In this document: positions 1 through 7,177 of the stretch, piece after piece | Position numbering within the stretch: position 1 is the first letter of the stretch | Layout: the number at the start of each line of letters is the position of its first letter | Origin: UBA12088 sp964568345 | Lineage (GTDB): Bacteria; Patescibacteriota; Minisyncoccia; Phycocordibacterales; UBA12088 | Assembly: GCA_964568345.1 (NCBI GenBank) | Contig: CAZMPG010000027.1 | Span: 1-16,133 of the forward strand | DNA length: 16,133 nt | Direction of reading: 5' to 3' | The notes under the pieces: generated by a model | What the model saw: only the letters and a program-made list of their open reading frames with translations | What the model was told of the DNA's origin: nothing | Database searches by the model: none | Position numbers and translations under genes: made by a program

Positions 1-1
1 C

Positions 2-1063
2 CTTCCCCAGGAGGTGTACAAGTCGCCGAAGGCGATGCATGCGGTCTTCGACGGGCTCTGGCAGCGGGGCGGTGAGTCAACGTTTATTGACCGCCTCTGG
101 TACGGCAAGGTGCGCCTCTGGTACAGCTTCGAGCTTGTCTCGACCGAGGGTCAGGTACACCTCTACGTGTGGGTGCGCGCCGCATTCCGGAAGCTCACCG
201 AGCGTACGTTCTACGCACACTACCCCGACGCGGAGATCACCCCGGTCGCTGACTACGCGATCGCTTTCCCCTTTAGCCTCGAGCGCTACAACCTCTACGG
301 CATGGACTTCTCGCTCGCGTCGTCTATTGGCGTCCCCATTAAGACGTACACAGACTACATGCTCGACAAGGATACGACGAAAGAGGAGCAGAAGGTGGAC
401 CCCCTCGCGCACGTGCTCGAGTTCTTGGGCTCACTCGGGAAGGGTGAGCATGCGTGGATACAGATCCTCGCGCGCGCCCACCGCAAAGAGCCCGACTTCA
501 CGTGGGGTATCTACCGAACCAAGCAGTCGTACGAGGAGATAGCGCGTGCTGAGGTCGCAAAAATGCGCGCAGCGCCCGAGGAGACGATCGTCTTTCCCGA
601 CGGGAAGTCGGGAAAGACCCTGAGTGACCAGCAGGTGAAGCGGATGCAGGCCATCAACAAGAACCTCGTGTCGAGCCTCCAGTGGGACGTCGGGATGCGG
701 GGTATCTACCTCGCCGAGCACGACCACTTCGACGGTACGAACATCACGGGGCTCCGGACCGTCTGGCAGCCCTTCAATGCGCCTGGGTACAACTCCTTCT
801 CCACCGCATCCCGTTGGCAGGATATCTTCGATTACCCCTGGCAAGACTTCAACGACATCCGGGTGAATGCAAAGAAGGTGAAGATCATGGACGCGTACCG
901 GAAGCGGTCGTGGTTCCATGCACCATACCACTTCAACCACTTCATGCTGACGAGCGAGGAGCTCGCCACCCTCTTCCACCTCCCCGGCACTGTCGCGAAG
1001 ACGCCAACCCTGCAGCGCATCAGCTCGACACGCTCCCAGGCACCGGCGAACTTGCCACACTAA
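2..1063 (+). CDS. CPR conserved protein linked to type IV secretion/VirD4-like systems (DUF8128-like), 5' partial
   Basis: The reading frame is open to the left edge, so the gene starts upstream. The GTG at position 14 is only the first possible start in the window and is unlikely to be real. About 353 residues are visible, with no P-loop and no signal peptide. Aromatic, charged stretches (GGESTFIDRLWYGKVRLWYSFELVS, split here only for reference) precede a long soluble region. The C-terminus reads MLTSEELATLFHLPG, then TPTLQRISSTRSQAPANLP. From memory, this signature in CPR proteins sits just in front of a VirD4/HerA-type ATPase domain. Here the protein stops one residue after NLP, so it is a stand-alone version of that N-terminal module. 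mltG follows after 7 bases. The family link is from recall and the biochemical function is unknown. Confidence 0.65.
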   Translation, partial: LPQEVYKSPKAMHAVFDGLWQRGGESTFIDRLWYGKVRLWYSFELVSTEGQVHLYVWVRAAFRKLTERTFYAHYPDAEITPVADYAIAFPFSLERYNLYGMDFSLASSIGVPIKTYTDYMLDKDTTKEEQKVDPLAHVLEFLGSLGKGEHAWIQILARAHRKEPDFTWGIYRTKQSYEEIARAEVAKMRAAPEETIVFPDGKSGKTLSDQQVKRMQAINKNLVSSLQWDVGMRGIYLAEHDHFDGTNITGLRTVWQPFNAPGYNSFSTASRWQDIFDYPWQDFNDIRVNAKKVKIMDAYRKRSWFHAPYHFNHFMLTSEELATLFHLPGTVAKTPTLQRISSTRSQAPANLPH

Positions 1064-1070
1064 CCTCACC

Positions 1071-2081
1071 ATGCTCCCCGGCCTCCACACCTACCCTTCC
1101 GTGTTTCGTACGCTCGCAGAGCGATGCAGTGCAGCGGCGCCCCTCGTGGGTGCGGGGGCGCTCGTGCTTTCGGGTGCGGTCGGCCTGTGGGCATACCGCA
1201 GCGTCTACCTCCCCACGGAGCAGTTTCCCGTAGGGACGGTGGTGACCGTGCCGGCGGGAGCAACAGTGCGCACGGTGAGCGAGCAGCTGTACCACGCGTA
1301 CGTCGTCCAATCCCCATTCGCCTTCCGCGCGATGGTCCGCCTCGTCGGGAGCCGCGACAGCATCCAGGCGGGTGACTACGTGTTCGACCGGAAGCTGTCG
1401 CTCTACGAGGTCGTCGATCGTATCGTGCATGGGAGGTTTGGCGTCGTGCCGATTCGCGTGACGATACCCGAGGGGGCAACGACGTACCAGATGGCCGAGA
1501 TCCTCGCGGGGAAGTTCACCACGTTCGACGCGGCAGCGTTCCTCCTCCTCGCCGCAGATCGGGAGGGGTACCTCTACCCCGATACGTACGTCTTCCTCCC
1601 AAACGCCACGGCAAGCCAGGTGCTCGACGCGATGGAGCGTACGTTCTATGAGCGACTGCGGTCGCTCGAGGATAAGATCGCCGCATTCGGGAGGCCTATT
1701 CACGAGGTAATCACCATGGCTTCGCTCCTCGAGAAGGAAGCGTACCGCGAGGATGATCGGCGGCAGATAGCGGGCGTGCTCTGGCACCGCCTGGCTATCG
1801 AGATGCCCCTCCAGGTGGATGCGGTCTTTGGGTACATGGAGCGGAGCGATACGTTCAGTCCGAAGCTTTCCGACCTCGCTCAGGAGTCTCCCTACAACAC
1901 CTACCGCAACAAGGGCCTCCCGCCAGGTCCGATAAACAGCCCATCGCTTTCGGCTATCGAGGCGGCGGTCACCCCCATCGACACCGGCGCGCTCTACTAC
2001 CTGCATGGGCGGGACGGCATGCTCCACCTCGCACGCACCTTTCGTGAACACGTGGTGAATCGGCGTTCCTACCTTGAGTAA
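1071..2081 (+). CDS. mltG: endolytic murein transglycosylase MltG (YceG-like)
   Basis: MltG cleaves nascent peptidoglycan glycan strands at the outer face of the cytoplasmic membrane and is thought to end chain elongation. The 336-residue product is of normal length for the family. An N-terminal membrane anchor lies at about residues 25-45. A LysM-like part follows (about 55-120, TVVTVPAGATVRTVSEQL), then the catalytic YceG domain. Family motifs are EGYLYPDTY (165-173), ASLLEKEA (217-224) and SPYNTYRNKGLPPGPINSP (273-291). E221 in SLLEKE corresponds to the catalytic glutamate of E. coli MltG (E218). LQVDAVFGY (247-255) is also family-typical. The ATG lies 7 nt after the preceding stop with no Shine-Dalgarno; no other in-frame start fits the anchor better. 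A secreted CAP protein follows closely. Confidence 0.95.
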   Translation: MLPGLHTYPSVFRTLAERCSAAAPLVGAGALVLSGAVGLWAYRSVYLPTEQFPVGTVVTVPAGATVRTVSEQLYHAYVVQSPFAFRAMVRLVGSRDSIQAGDYVFDRKLSLYEVVDRIVHGRFGVVPIRVTIPEGATTYQMAEILAGKFTTFDAAAFLLLAADREGYLYPDTYVFLPNATASQVLDAMERTFYERLRSLEDKIAAFGRPIHEVITMASLLEKEAYREDDRRQIAGVLWHRLAIEMPLQVDAVFGYMERSDTFSPKLSDLAQESPYNTYRNKGLPPGPINSPSLSAIEAAVTPIDTGALYYLHGRDGMLHLARTFREHVVNRRSYLE

Positions 2082-2111
2082 CCTATGGCACCCCGTAGCT
2101 ACACCCCTGCC

Positions 2112-2120
2112 TGCTATCAT
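2112..2120 (+). promoter_or_regulatory. extended -10 promoter (TGCTATCAT) for a leaderless CAP-protein mRNA
   Basis: TGcTATCAT ends 6 nt before the ATG at 2127, which puts the expected +1 on the A of that ATG. No clear -35 is visible, as is usual with extended -10 promoters. The same geometry recurs at several other genes in the window, which is the main support. Confidence 0.5.
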
Positions 2121-2126
2121 CGTGCG

Positions 2127-2885
2127 ATGAGTATGCTGCTTGTCGCCTGTATCGTGGGTTTTGGTACCCCGACACTTGCCGCAGCTGAGGCGGTGACCGC
2201 GTCGGGCGTGCTCACGGCGACGAATGCGGAACGCTCCGTACGCGGGCTCCCCCCCCTTGCAAGCAATGTGCCCCTCACCCGTGTTGCCCTCCGAAAGATG
2301 AGCGACCTCTTCGCGCGGCAGTACTTTGCGCATGTGGCACCGACCGGTGAGTCTGTCGCCGATCTTGCCGAGGAGGAGGGGTACGCGTACATCACGGTGG
2401 GAGAGAACCTTGCGCTCGGTTCGTTCGAGTCGGGGAGGGCGGTCGTTGATGCGTGGATGAACAGTAAGGGGCACCGGGCAAACATCCTCAAAGCTGCATA
2501 CACCGACATCGGTATTGCGGCGGGGCGGGGAGTGTACGAGGGGAGGAATGTGTGGATCATCGTGCAGAGTTTCGGACTCCCTCGGTCGAGCTGCCCCGGG
2601 CCGAGCGATGCCCTCAGGGCTTCCATCGCAGAATACGAGCGCACGCTCAAGCTCTACCTCGCTGTTGCAACGTACCGGAAGAAGCTCCTCGATGACAAGA
2701 GTGTGGCGCGCAGCGTATACAAGGAGCGCGTGGCGCGGTACAACCGTGCTGCAGAGCTCTACAACGATACCGCTGCCGCATATCGCGTCCGCGCGCGTAC
2801 GTACAATAAGGAAATCGCCCGCTTCAACACCTGTGTCGAGGAGAAGGTGCCCGACTACGCTTCATCGAGCCATACCGCTTCGTAG
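2127..2885 (+). CDS. secreted CAP/SCP-domain protein
   Basis: The product (252 aa from this start) has a hydrophobic N-terminus ending in TLAAAEA, read as a signal peptide. A CAP (SCP/PR-1) domain follows at about residues 25-155. Visible family features are YFAHVAPTGES with H69, VGENLA with E93, and DAWMNSKGHRANIL with H116; these are the usual cavity histidines and glutamate. After the domain, about 95 residues are rich in Tyr, Lys, Arg and Ala (repeated YNRAAELYNDTAAAYRVRARTYNKE) and look like a helical tail. The start was chosen because an extended -10 box ends 6 nt before it. An in-frame ATG at 2085, 3 nt after mltG, would add 14 residues including Arg and His, giving a more classical positively charged signal-peptide start. 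Both remain possible. CAP domains in bacteria have no single established activity. Confidence 0.88.
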   Translation: MSMLLVACIVGFGTPTLAAAEAVTASGVLTATNAERSVRGLPPLASNVPLTRVALRKMSDLFARQYFAHVAPTGESVADLAEEEGYAYITVGENLALGSFESGRAVVDAWMNSKGHRANILKAAYTDIGIAAGRGVYEGRNVWIIVQSFGLPRSSCPGPSDALRASIAEYERTLKLYLAVATYRKKLLDDKSVARSVYKERVARYNRAAELYNDTAAAYRVRARTYNKEIARFNTCVEEKVPDYASSSHTAS

Positions 2886-2908
2886 TGGCGCCCGGTGCGA
2901 GGCGTAAT

Positions 2909-3571
2909 TTACCACTGTGTCCGATCGCGCGGCTCGCGGTAGTTGTGGCGGAGTACGCCTGTGCGGTCCATGCCATAGAGCTCGCTCGCGGAGAGCGTGC
3001 CCCCTGCGCACTGCACACCGTCTGGCGCTAGCTCAACCGTCGCATCGGAGCGGAGCTCGGTCGTGAGCGTAGGGAAGAGTTGCGCGGTGCTCGTGCCGAC
3101 ATGGAGCGACGAATCAGTCTCGATGCTCACAAGGAGAACGGTTGCCCTGCCAAGCGCTATAGCAAAGGGCGTCGGTATCGTGAGGATGGGGTAGGGAAGC
3201 TCTATTGCTGAGGAGATATGCGGCGCTTCCGGGTTTGTGAGTACGAGCGTGTATCCCCCGTATTCCCCAGTGCGCACCGAGGTGCTCGCGACGACAGTAA
3301 ACGACCCACGTGCTGGATCAAGGGTGACCTGGTGCTCAGCAATCGGTACGTCGTCCCCTACGCCATCCTCGACGAGCGAGAGTGACGAAACGTCGAGGGT
3401 GATGCTTTCTGTCGCACGATCGTTCGGCGCCGCCCGCACGAGGACAATGAGTGAGCCCGCTTCTTCCCACGGGAGCACAGCCCGATGCGTGCGTGAGAGC
3501 CACCCTGCGAGGCACACGAAAACCACCCCGAGAGCACCGACCGCAAAGGTGAGGCGGCGACGCGTATGCAT
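2909..3571 (-). CDS. membrane-anchored hypothetical protein
   Basis: I do not recognise a named family. The 220-residue product starts MHTRRRLTFAVGALGVVFVCLAGWL: a short Arg-rich cytoplasmic end and one membrane segment (about 7-25). The rest is predicted extracytoplasmic and beta-rich, with many Val, Thr and Ser. One Cys lies in the anchor and one near the C-terminus (VQCAGG). The start at 3571 is supported by TGcTATAGT ending 6 nt upstream; the frame stays open to an ATG at 3598, but that would lie upstream of the expected transcript start. The gene is convergent with the CAP gene, with 23 nt between stops and no clear terminator. It is divergent from the 3641 gene, with both promoters sharing a 69-bp region. 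A role in the envelope is inferred from topology only. Confidence 0.75.
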   Translation of the reverse strand: MHTRRRLTFAVGALGVVFVCLAGWLSRTHRAVLPWEEAGSLIVLVRAAPNDRATESITLDVSSLSLVEDGVGDDVPIAEHQVTLDPARGSFTVVASTSVRTGEYGGYTLVLTNPEAPHISSAIELPYPILTIPTPFAIALGRATVLLVSIETDSSLHVGTSTAQLFPTLTTELRSDATVELAPDGVQCAGGTLSASELYGMDRTGVLRHNYREPRDRTQW

Positions 3572-3577
3572 GGGCAC

Positions 3578-3586
3578 ACTATAGCA
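3578..3586 (-). promoter_or_regulatory. extended -10 promoter (TGCTATAGT) of the 3571 gene
   Basis: Read on the minus strand, TGcTATAGT ends exactly 6 nt before the ATG at 3571, which predicts a leaderless transcript. It is divergent from the 3641 promoter. The sequence TTGTCCACA (3591-3599), one base off the DnaA-box consensus, lies between the two -10 boxes. Confidence 0.6.
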
Positions 3587-3604
3587 TGGGTTGTCCACAG
3601 CTCG

Positions 3605-3634
3605 TTGTTGTTCGCCCTACCGGTGCGGTATACT
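3605..3634 (+). promoter_or_regulatory. sigma70-type promoter of the 3641 gene
   Basis: TTGTTG (3605-3610), an 18-nt spacer and TATACT (3629-3634), then 6 nt to the ATG at 3641. The expected transcription start coincides with the start codon. This decides against the longer open frame that begins at 3566. Confidence 0.65.
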
Positions 3635-3640
3635 GGGGCA

Positions 3641-4018
3641 ATGGATGCGGCGTCGTTCCTCAAGATGGACGTGTTCTTTTTTGTGACAACAGTCGCGGTG
3701 ACCGGTGGGTCGCTCCTGCTCATCCTCATCGGGTGGTACGTGCTCCGCATCGTACGGGACGTGCACGCCATTACCGCGAAGGTGCGCCGCGAAGCGGACG
3801 GCATCGTCCAGGATATCTCGACCGTTCGCTCGGAAATAACCGAGGGGGTGCAGGAGGTGAAGGATCACGTCGACACGGGTGTCGCAACGGTACAGGCTGC
3901 GAGCAAAGCGATAGCAGGAGCCGGTGTCGTGCGCGCGCTCGCGACAGTGTTTGAGTCGCTTGAGAGTGAACAGCGTAAGCCGGTACGGCGGCGGAGCGTC
4001 AAGCGTACACGAGCGTAG
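3641..4018 (+). CDS. small membrane-anchored coiled-coil protein
   Basis: This is a 125-residue protein with an N-terminal membrane segment (about 9-37, VFFFVTTVAVTGGSLLLILIGWYVL). A charged helix follows with Val/Ile spacing suited to a coiled coil (VRDVHAITAKVRREADGIVQDISTVRSEI, about 39-67, continuing to about 100). The C-terminus is strongly basic (RKPVRRRSVKRTRA). It resembles short membrane proteins with DUF948-like layout that are common in CPR genomes; that comparison is from memory. The start is set by the TATACT box 6 nt upstream. It is followed after 55 nt by another small helical protein and then a permease. The two small proteins may act together at the membrane, but the sequence gives no function. 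Confidence 0.75.
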   Translation: MDAASFLKMDVFFFVTTVAVTGGSLLLILIGWYVLRIVRDVHAITAKVRREADGIVQDISTVRSEITEGVQEVKDHVDTGVATVQAASKAIAGAGVVRALATVFESLESEQRKPVRRRSVKRTRA

Positions 4019-4048
4019 CGTACGCGGGAACCACATGCTGATGGGGAA

Positions 4049-4064
4049 ACATTACTAGTAATGT
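4049..4064. promoter_or_regulatory. 16-bp perfect palindrome, candidate operator
   Basis: ACATTACTAGTAATGT is a perfect 16-bp palindrome in the 55-nt gap before the ATG at 4074. It overlaps the AT-rich part of the gap, which would hold the -10 region (TAGTAAT, ending 11 nt before the ATG). It is AT-rich with no loop, so it suits binding by a dimeric regulator better than a terminator. The regulator is unknown. Confidence 0.4.
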
Positions 4065-4073
4065 GCTACATGT

Positions 4074-4403
4074 ATGGCAGCAAAGAAGCAAGAAGGGTCG
4101 GGGGCAGGTCTCCTTGCGAGCGTCGCGGGCGCGGCAGCAGCGGGGTACTTCCTCTACGGCACAAAGGGTGCGGAGAACCGTATCAAGCTCAAGGCATGGA
4201 CCTTGAAGGCGAAAGGTGAGGTACTCGAACACTTCGAGAAGGTGCGTGAGGTGACCGAAGAGTCGTATGCGACGACCGTAGACAAGGTGACTGCGAAGTA
4301 TGCGAAGCTCGCCACAGTCGGCGAGGAGGAGGCAGCGAAGCTCAACAAAGAGCTTAAGCGCCACTGGAAAGCCATTCGCCTCGCGGCGCGCGCAGGGAAG
4401 TAG
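4074..4403 (+). CDS. small Lys/Glu-rich helical protein with glycine/alanine N-terminal segment
   Basis: The product is 109 residues. MAAKKQEGSGAG is followed by a short Gly/Ala hydrophobic segment (about 12-28, AGLLASVAGAAAAGYFLYGTKGA). A long amphipathic Lys/Glu helix runs to the end (KLKAWTLKAKGEVLEHFEKVREVTEESYATTVDKVTAKYAKL and beyond). The layout matches YtxH-like small proteins: a glycine-rich membrane hairpin or anchor, then a helical tail. Similar proteins are frequent in parcubacterial genomes as I recall them. No enzyme motif is present. The ATG at 4074 has no Shine-Dalgarno; the overlapping ATG at 4070 is in another frame. A 16-bp palindrome lies 9 nt upstream, and a strong hairpin lies after the stop. 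Confidence 0.72.
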   Translation: MAAKKQEGSGAGLLASVAGAAAAGYFLYGTKGAENRIKLKAWTLKAKGEVLEHFEKVREVTEESYATTVDKVTAKYAKLATVGEEEAAKLNKELKRHWKAIRLAARAGK

Positions 4404-4425
4404 TGATCGCTCCATAGTATACTGT

Positions 4426-4455
4426 ACACACGCCGGCCTTGTCGCCGGCGTGTGT
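4426..4455. terminator. 12-bp perfect hairpin; terminator or regulatory stem overlapping the next promoter
   Basis: ACACACGCCGGC (4426-4437) pairs perfectly with GCCGGCGTGTGT (4444-4455) across a 6-nt loop. It begins 22 nt after the 4074-4403 gene. There is no T-run on either side, so it is not a textbook intrinsic terminator. The loop and 3' arm contain the likely -35 (TTGTCG, 4439-4444) of the next gene, so the hairpin could instead be a regulatory site. A TATACT box (4418-4423) lies just before it. Confidence 0.45.
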
Positions 4456-4467
4456 GCGTGGGACAAT
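4439..4467 (+). promoter_or_regulatory. promoter of the AI-2E-family permease gene
   Basis: TTGTCG (4439-4444), a 17-nt spacer and GACAAT (4462-4467), then 6 nt to the ATG at 4474. The -10 is weaker than others in the window, but the spacing is the same leaderless arrangement. Confidence 0.45.
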
Positions 4468-4473
4468 AGCCCT

Positions 4474-5508
4474 ATGTCGGAGTCTCGTCTCGAGGGGTAC
4501 TTCTTTACGACGCTCTTTATCGGCGTGATACTACTCGTCTGCGTTCTCCTCTACCCCTTCTTGGGCGCACTCGCACTCGCTGTCGTACTTGCAACCCTCG
4601 CCATTCCACTCCACGACTACCTGGTGCAGGTGGTAAAGCGTGAAAGCCTCGCAGCAGTGTTAGTGGTCAGTGCGATAACACTTGCCGTGCTCCTCCCCGC
4701 ATTGGGACTATCAGTACTCCTCGTGGAAGAGGTGCGTGGTATTTCCCATGATGCCGCGATGTGGGATACCGGTACTATGCCCACTCTTGTGCGGGCGGTA
4801 GAGGGTAAGATTGCTACTGTGTTCCCCTCTTTCAGAGTTCCCGACCCCTCAGCACTCCTCAAGCACCTTACTGAAAACGTCGGCGCGTACCTCGCGCCCA
4901 TTCTAGCGGGGACAGCGGACATAGCTCTCAAGCTTGTGGTCGCTATCATTGCACTCTACTACTTTCTCCGAGACGGCCATCGTTTTGTTGGCATACTCCT
5001 CAAGCTGTCACCGCTCCGTGATGAGGAGGATCAGCTCATCCTCCGCCGACTCCGTGCGGTGACGGTGTCGCTCGTACGCGGTACACTCGTTATCGCCTGC
5101 ATACAGGGTGCCCTCATCGGCATCGGTTTCCTTTTATTCAACATACCTAATCCAATTCTGTGGGGTTCGGTAGCTGCTGTGGGTGCGCTCATTCCTTCCG
5201 TAGGGACAGGGCTCGTTGCAGTGCCAGCGCTCCTCTACCTTGCTTTCCTGGGCAAGTATGGAGCCCTCGTGGGCTTTGCTGCATGGAGCTTCCTTTTCGT
5301 GGGTCTTATCGACAACGTGCTTCGTCCTAAGCTCATTGGCTCAGGGGCAAGTATCCACCCACTCGGCATTCTCTTGTCGGTGCTCGGCGGTATCGCGGTA
5401 TTTGGCGTATCAGGCTTCCTACTCGGTCCCCTCGCATTTGGCCTCATGGTTGCCCTGTTTGACATTTACTCGCTCAAGGTCGCCGCACTGCCGCAGGAGG
5501 GAGTGTAG
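4474..5508 (+). CDS. AI-2E family transporter (PerM/TqsA-like permease)
   Basis: The 344-residue polytopic membrane protein is of usual length for this family. N-terminal helices (about 10-50 and 60-85) precede an amphipathic/soluble stretch (about 90-150, EEVRGISHDAAMWD onward). The conserved C-terminal half contains LYYFLRDGHRF, VRGTLVIACIQGALIGIGF, NPILWGSVAAVGALIPSVGTGLVAVPALLYL, NVLRPKLIGSGASIHPLGILLSVLGGIAVFGVSGFLLGPL (in segments). The PxxG and LRPxL..G....HPL motifs are diagnostic. Members export small molecules or ions; the AI-2 link holds only for some, so the substrate here is open. The longest frame starts at 4300, inside the preceding gene, but the ATG at 4474 with a promoter just upstream fits the family N-terminus. 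Confidence 0.93.
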   Translation: MSESRLEGYFFTTLFIGVILLVCVLLYPFLGALALAVVLATLAIPLHDYLVQVVKRESLAAVLVVSAITLAVLLPALGLSVLLVEEVRGISHDAAMWDTGTMPTLVRAVEGKIATVFPSFRVPDPSALLKHLTENVGAYLAPILAGTADIALKLVVAIIALYYFLRDGHRFVGILLKLSPLRDEEDQLILRRLRAVTVSLVRGTLVIACIQGALIGIGFLLFNIPNPILWGSVAAVGALIPSVGTGLVAVPALLYLAFLGKYGALVGFAAWSFLFVGLIDNVLRPKLIGSGASIHPLGILLSVLGGIAVFGVSGFLLGPLAFGLMVALFDIYSLKVAALPQEGV

Positions 5509-5621
5509 GGCCGGTTTGCAGCGAGGGGTGTACATTGTACGATGGTACACGTCGCACATCAGGATGGGCGGTGGTATGTTTTTGCCTCGTGCACCAAGAC
5601 TAAAATCTGTTTTTATACACC

Positions 5622-6287
5622 ATGACCTATTTTGGAATAGACCTCCAGGTCCTCATACAGGTGATCGGTTACCTTGGCGTCACCGGCATTGTATTTGCTG
5701 AATCCGGTCTATTTATTGGATTCTTTCTCCCCGGTGACTCACTCCTTTTCACCGCTGGCTTTCTCGCGTCGCAAGGTTTCTTCAACATCCACCTTTTTGC
5801 CGTACTCTGCTTTGCAGGCGCTGTTCTCGGTGACAGTGTTGGCTATGCGTTCGGGAGGAGGGTCGGTCCAGTCCTCTTTGCCCGAGAAGACTCACTCCTG
5901 TTTAAGAGGGAACATCTCGTCCGTGCAGCACATTTCTACGAAACGCATGGTGGCAAAGCGATCGTGCTCGCACGCTTCATGCCCATGATCCGGACCTTTG
6001 CTCCCATTGTTGCGGGTATGGCGCACATGCGATACCGTACGTTCCTTACGTACAACATTGTCGGTGGGCTTCTCTGGGCTACGGGACTCACGTACCTGGG
6101 GTACTTTTTTGGTTCGGTCATCCCCGACCCGGATCGGTTCTTGCTTCCCGTCGTACTCACCATTATCGTTGTCTCGATGCTGCCTGGCCTCTTGCATGCG
6201 TACCGAGCAGGACTCCATCGTGAGCTCTACAGCTACGCGCGCACCAGGCTAACCTCTCGGAGGAGCTCGAACGGTTCCATACAGTAA
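5622..6287 (+). CDS. DedA family membrane protein
   Basis: DedA proteins are polytopic inner-membrane proteins implicated in lipid (undecaprenyl phosphate or phospholipid) transport and proton-dependent membrane homeostasis. The 221-residue product is of normal length. Motifs are FFLPGDSLLF (34-43), GDSVGYAFGRRVG (70-82) and ARFMPMIRTFAPIVAGMAHM (117-136). E27 and D39 are 12 apart, and R118 and R124 are 6 apart, matching the spacing of the essential E39/D51 and R130/R136 of E. coli YqjA. A C-terminal membrane helix (about 172-190) is followed by a basic tail. The ATG at 5622 has no Shine-Dalgarno; TAAAAT (5601-5606) could be a -10 giving a leader of about 9 nt. A 113-nt gap separates it from the permease gene. 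Confidence 0.93.
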   Translation: MTYFGIDLQVLIQVIGYLGVTGIVFAESGLFIGFFLPGDSLLFTAGFLASQGFFNIHLFAVLCFAGAVLGDSVGYAFGRRVGPVLFAREDSLLFKREHLVRAAHFYETHGGKAIVLARFMPMIRTFAPIVAGMAHMRYRTFLTYNIVGGLLWATGLTYLGYFFGSVIPDPDRFLLPVVLTIIVVSMLPGLLHAYRAGLHRELYSYARTRLTSRRSSNGSIQ

Positions 6288-6288
6288 A

Positions 6289-6309
6289 ACGGGCTACCGA
6301 GTAGCCCGT
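6289..6309. terminator. intrinsic terminator between convergent genes
   Basis: ACGGGCTAC (6289-6297) and GTAGCCCGT (6301-6309) form a perfect 9-bp stem with a 3-nt loop. The stem starts 1 nt after the DedA stop codon and lies 11 nt beyond the stop of the minus-strand gene. The AAAA at 6286-6289 gives a short T-run on the minus strand, so it fits best as the terminator of the 6321-7082 gene, and perhaps serves both directions. Confidence 0.75.
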
Positions 6310-6320
6310 GTAAGGTGGTG

Positions 6321-7082
6321 TCACCGCGAGATTGCGTGGCACCGTACTGCCCACCCAACAATTCTATCGACGTCATCCGTCGAGTCGAACACCCGCACCT
6401 CAGCGGTACCGTGCCTCGAAAGGCGCACCAAGTCCCAGCAGTTGCGGGGATTGTTGGCAAAACCCCGCTCGCATGCAGCACGGTGGTACGCCATCCAGTC
6501 GTGGTAGCGGGGAGGATTCGAGGGCCCAGCTACGAGTCGGTAGAGCTTGATCCGCTCGCCACGCGAGAGATCTCCTGCCCCACAGAGGTGCTCATACTTT
6601 TGTGCGAGCAGATTGTACGCGCGCATGAGGTCGCGATGGTTAGTCGCACCACAGTGGATGTGTACCCCCATTGACCGACACGCTGCGCGGAGTCGCTCTT
6701 CACCGAGTCGCTCTGCTATGGCCGCATACCGACCTTCTTCATCATTGCTCACGTCGAGCGGCATGTCTTCCGGCCCAACTGGGCAGAATACGACACGGAA
6801 CCCACAGCTATGCGCTGCAGTTCGTACTTGCTCAATGCGCGACGTGAGTTCAGTACGCAGTTGTGCAACGTGGATGAGGGGCGATGTGCGTACCTCGATC
6901 TGGCATGCCGAAAGCTCGCAGCCAATGTGTTCGGGATCGAGAGCAGCGTCAATAACTGCTGCAGCCTCTGGGACAGCACGACCGTGCCGGTCTACGACGA
7001 GGCCCTCAAGCTCAACACCGACGCGCGCCTCTGGGCTGAATTGAAACCCACGAAGAAATGTACCGAATCCGACACTCTCCAT
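6321..7082 (-). CDS. short GCS2/YbdK-like carboxylate-amine ligase (glutamate-cysteine ligase superfamily)
   Basis: The 253-residue product carries the order of motifs of the GCS2 family: VGVELEGLVVD (21-31, equivalent to the GVEEE ATP/metal site), CELSACQIEVRTSP (55-68), SMGVHIHCGA (137-146) and GTAEVRVFDSTDD (225-237). Members ligate an amine to a carboxylate with ATP; the best known act as gamma-glutamylcysteine ligases. YbdK-type proteins have about 370 residues, so this one is clearly shorter, mostly between the HIHCG and EVRVFDS motifs. It contains eight cysteines, unusual for the window. Its substrate cannot be told from sequence. TATAGA lies about 12 nt upstream on the minus strand. 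It is convergent with dedA and separated from the upstream antiporter by a repeat element. Confidence 0.75.
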   Translation of the reverse strand: MESVGFGTFLRGFQFSPEARVGVELEGLVVDRHGRAVPEAAAVIDAALDPEHIGCELSACQIEVRTSPLIHVAQLRTELTSRIEQVRTAAHSCGFRVVFCPVGPEDMPLDVSNDEEGRYAAIAERLGEERLRAACRSMGVHIHCGATNHRDLMRAYNLLAQKYEHLCGAGDLSRGERIKLYRLVAGPSNPPRYHDWMAYHRAACERGFANNPRNCWDLVRLSRHGTAEVRVFDSTDDVDRIVGWAVRCHAISR

Positions 7083-7177
7083 TATACGACCCTCTCTATA
7101 GAACTACAGCAACCATACGCAATGCACGGCGCTTCGTCAAGGCTACACCAGCGTAACTGCTCACACCCTTCGCGCGC

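Noticed and set aside
1020..2474. Long minus-strand open frame of 484 codons
   Set aside because: It lies opposite mltG and the CAP gene, both strongly supported, has a low-complexity His/Arg-rich translation and reflects the scarcity of stops in GC-rich antisense DNA.
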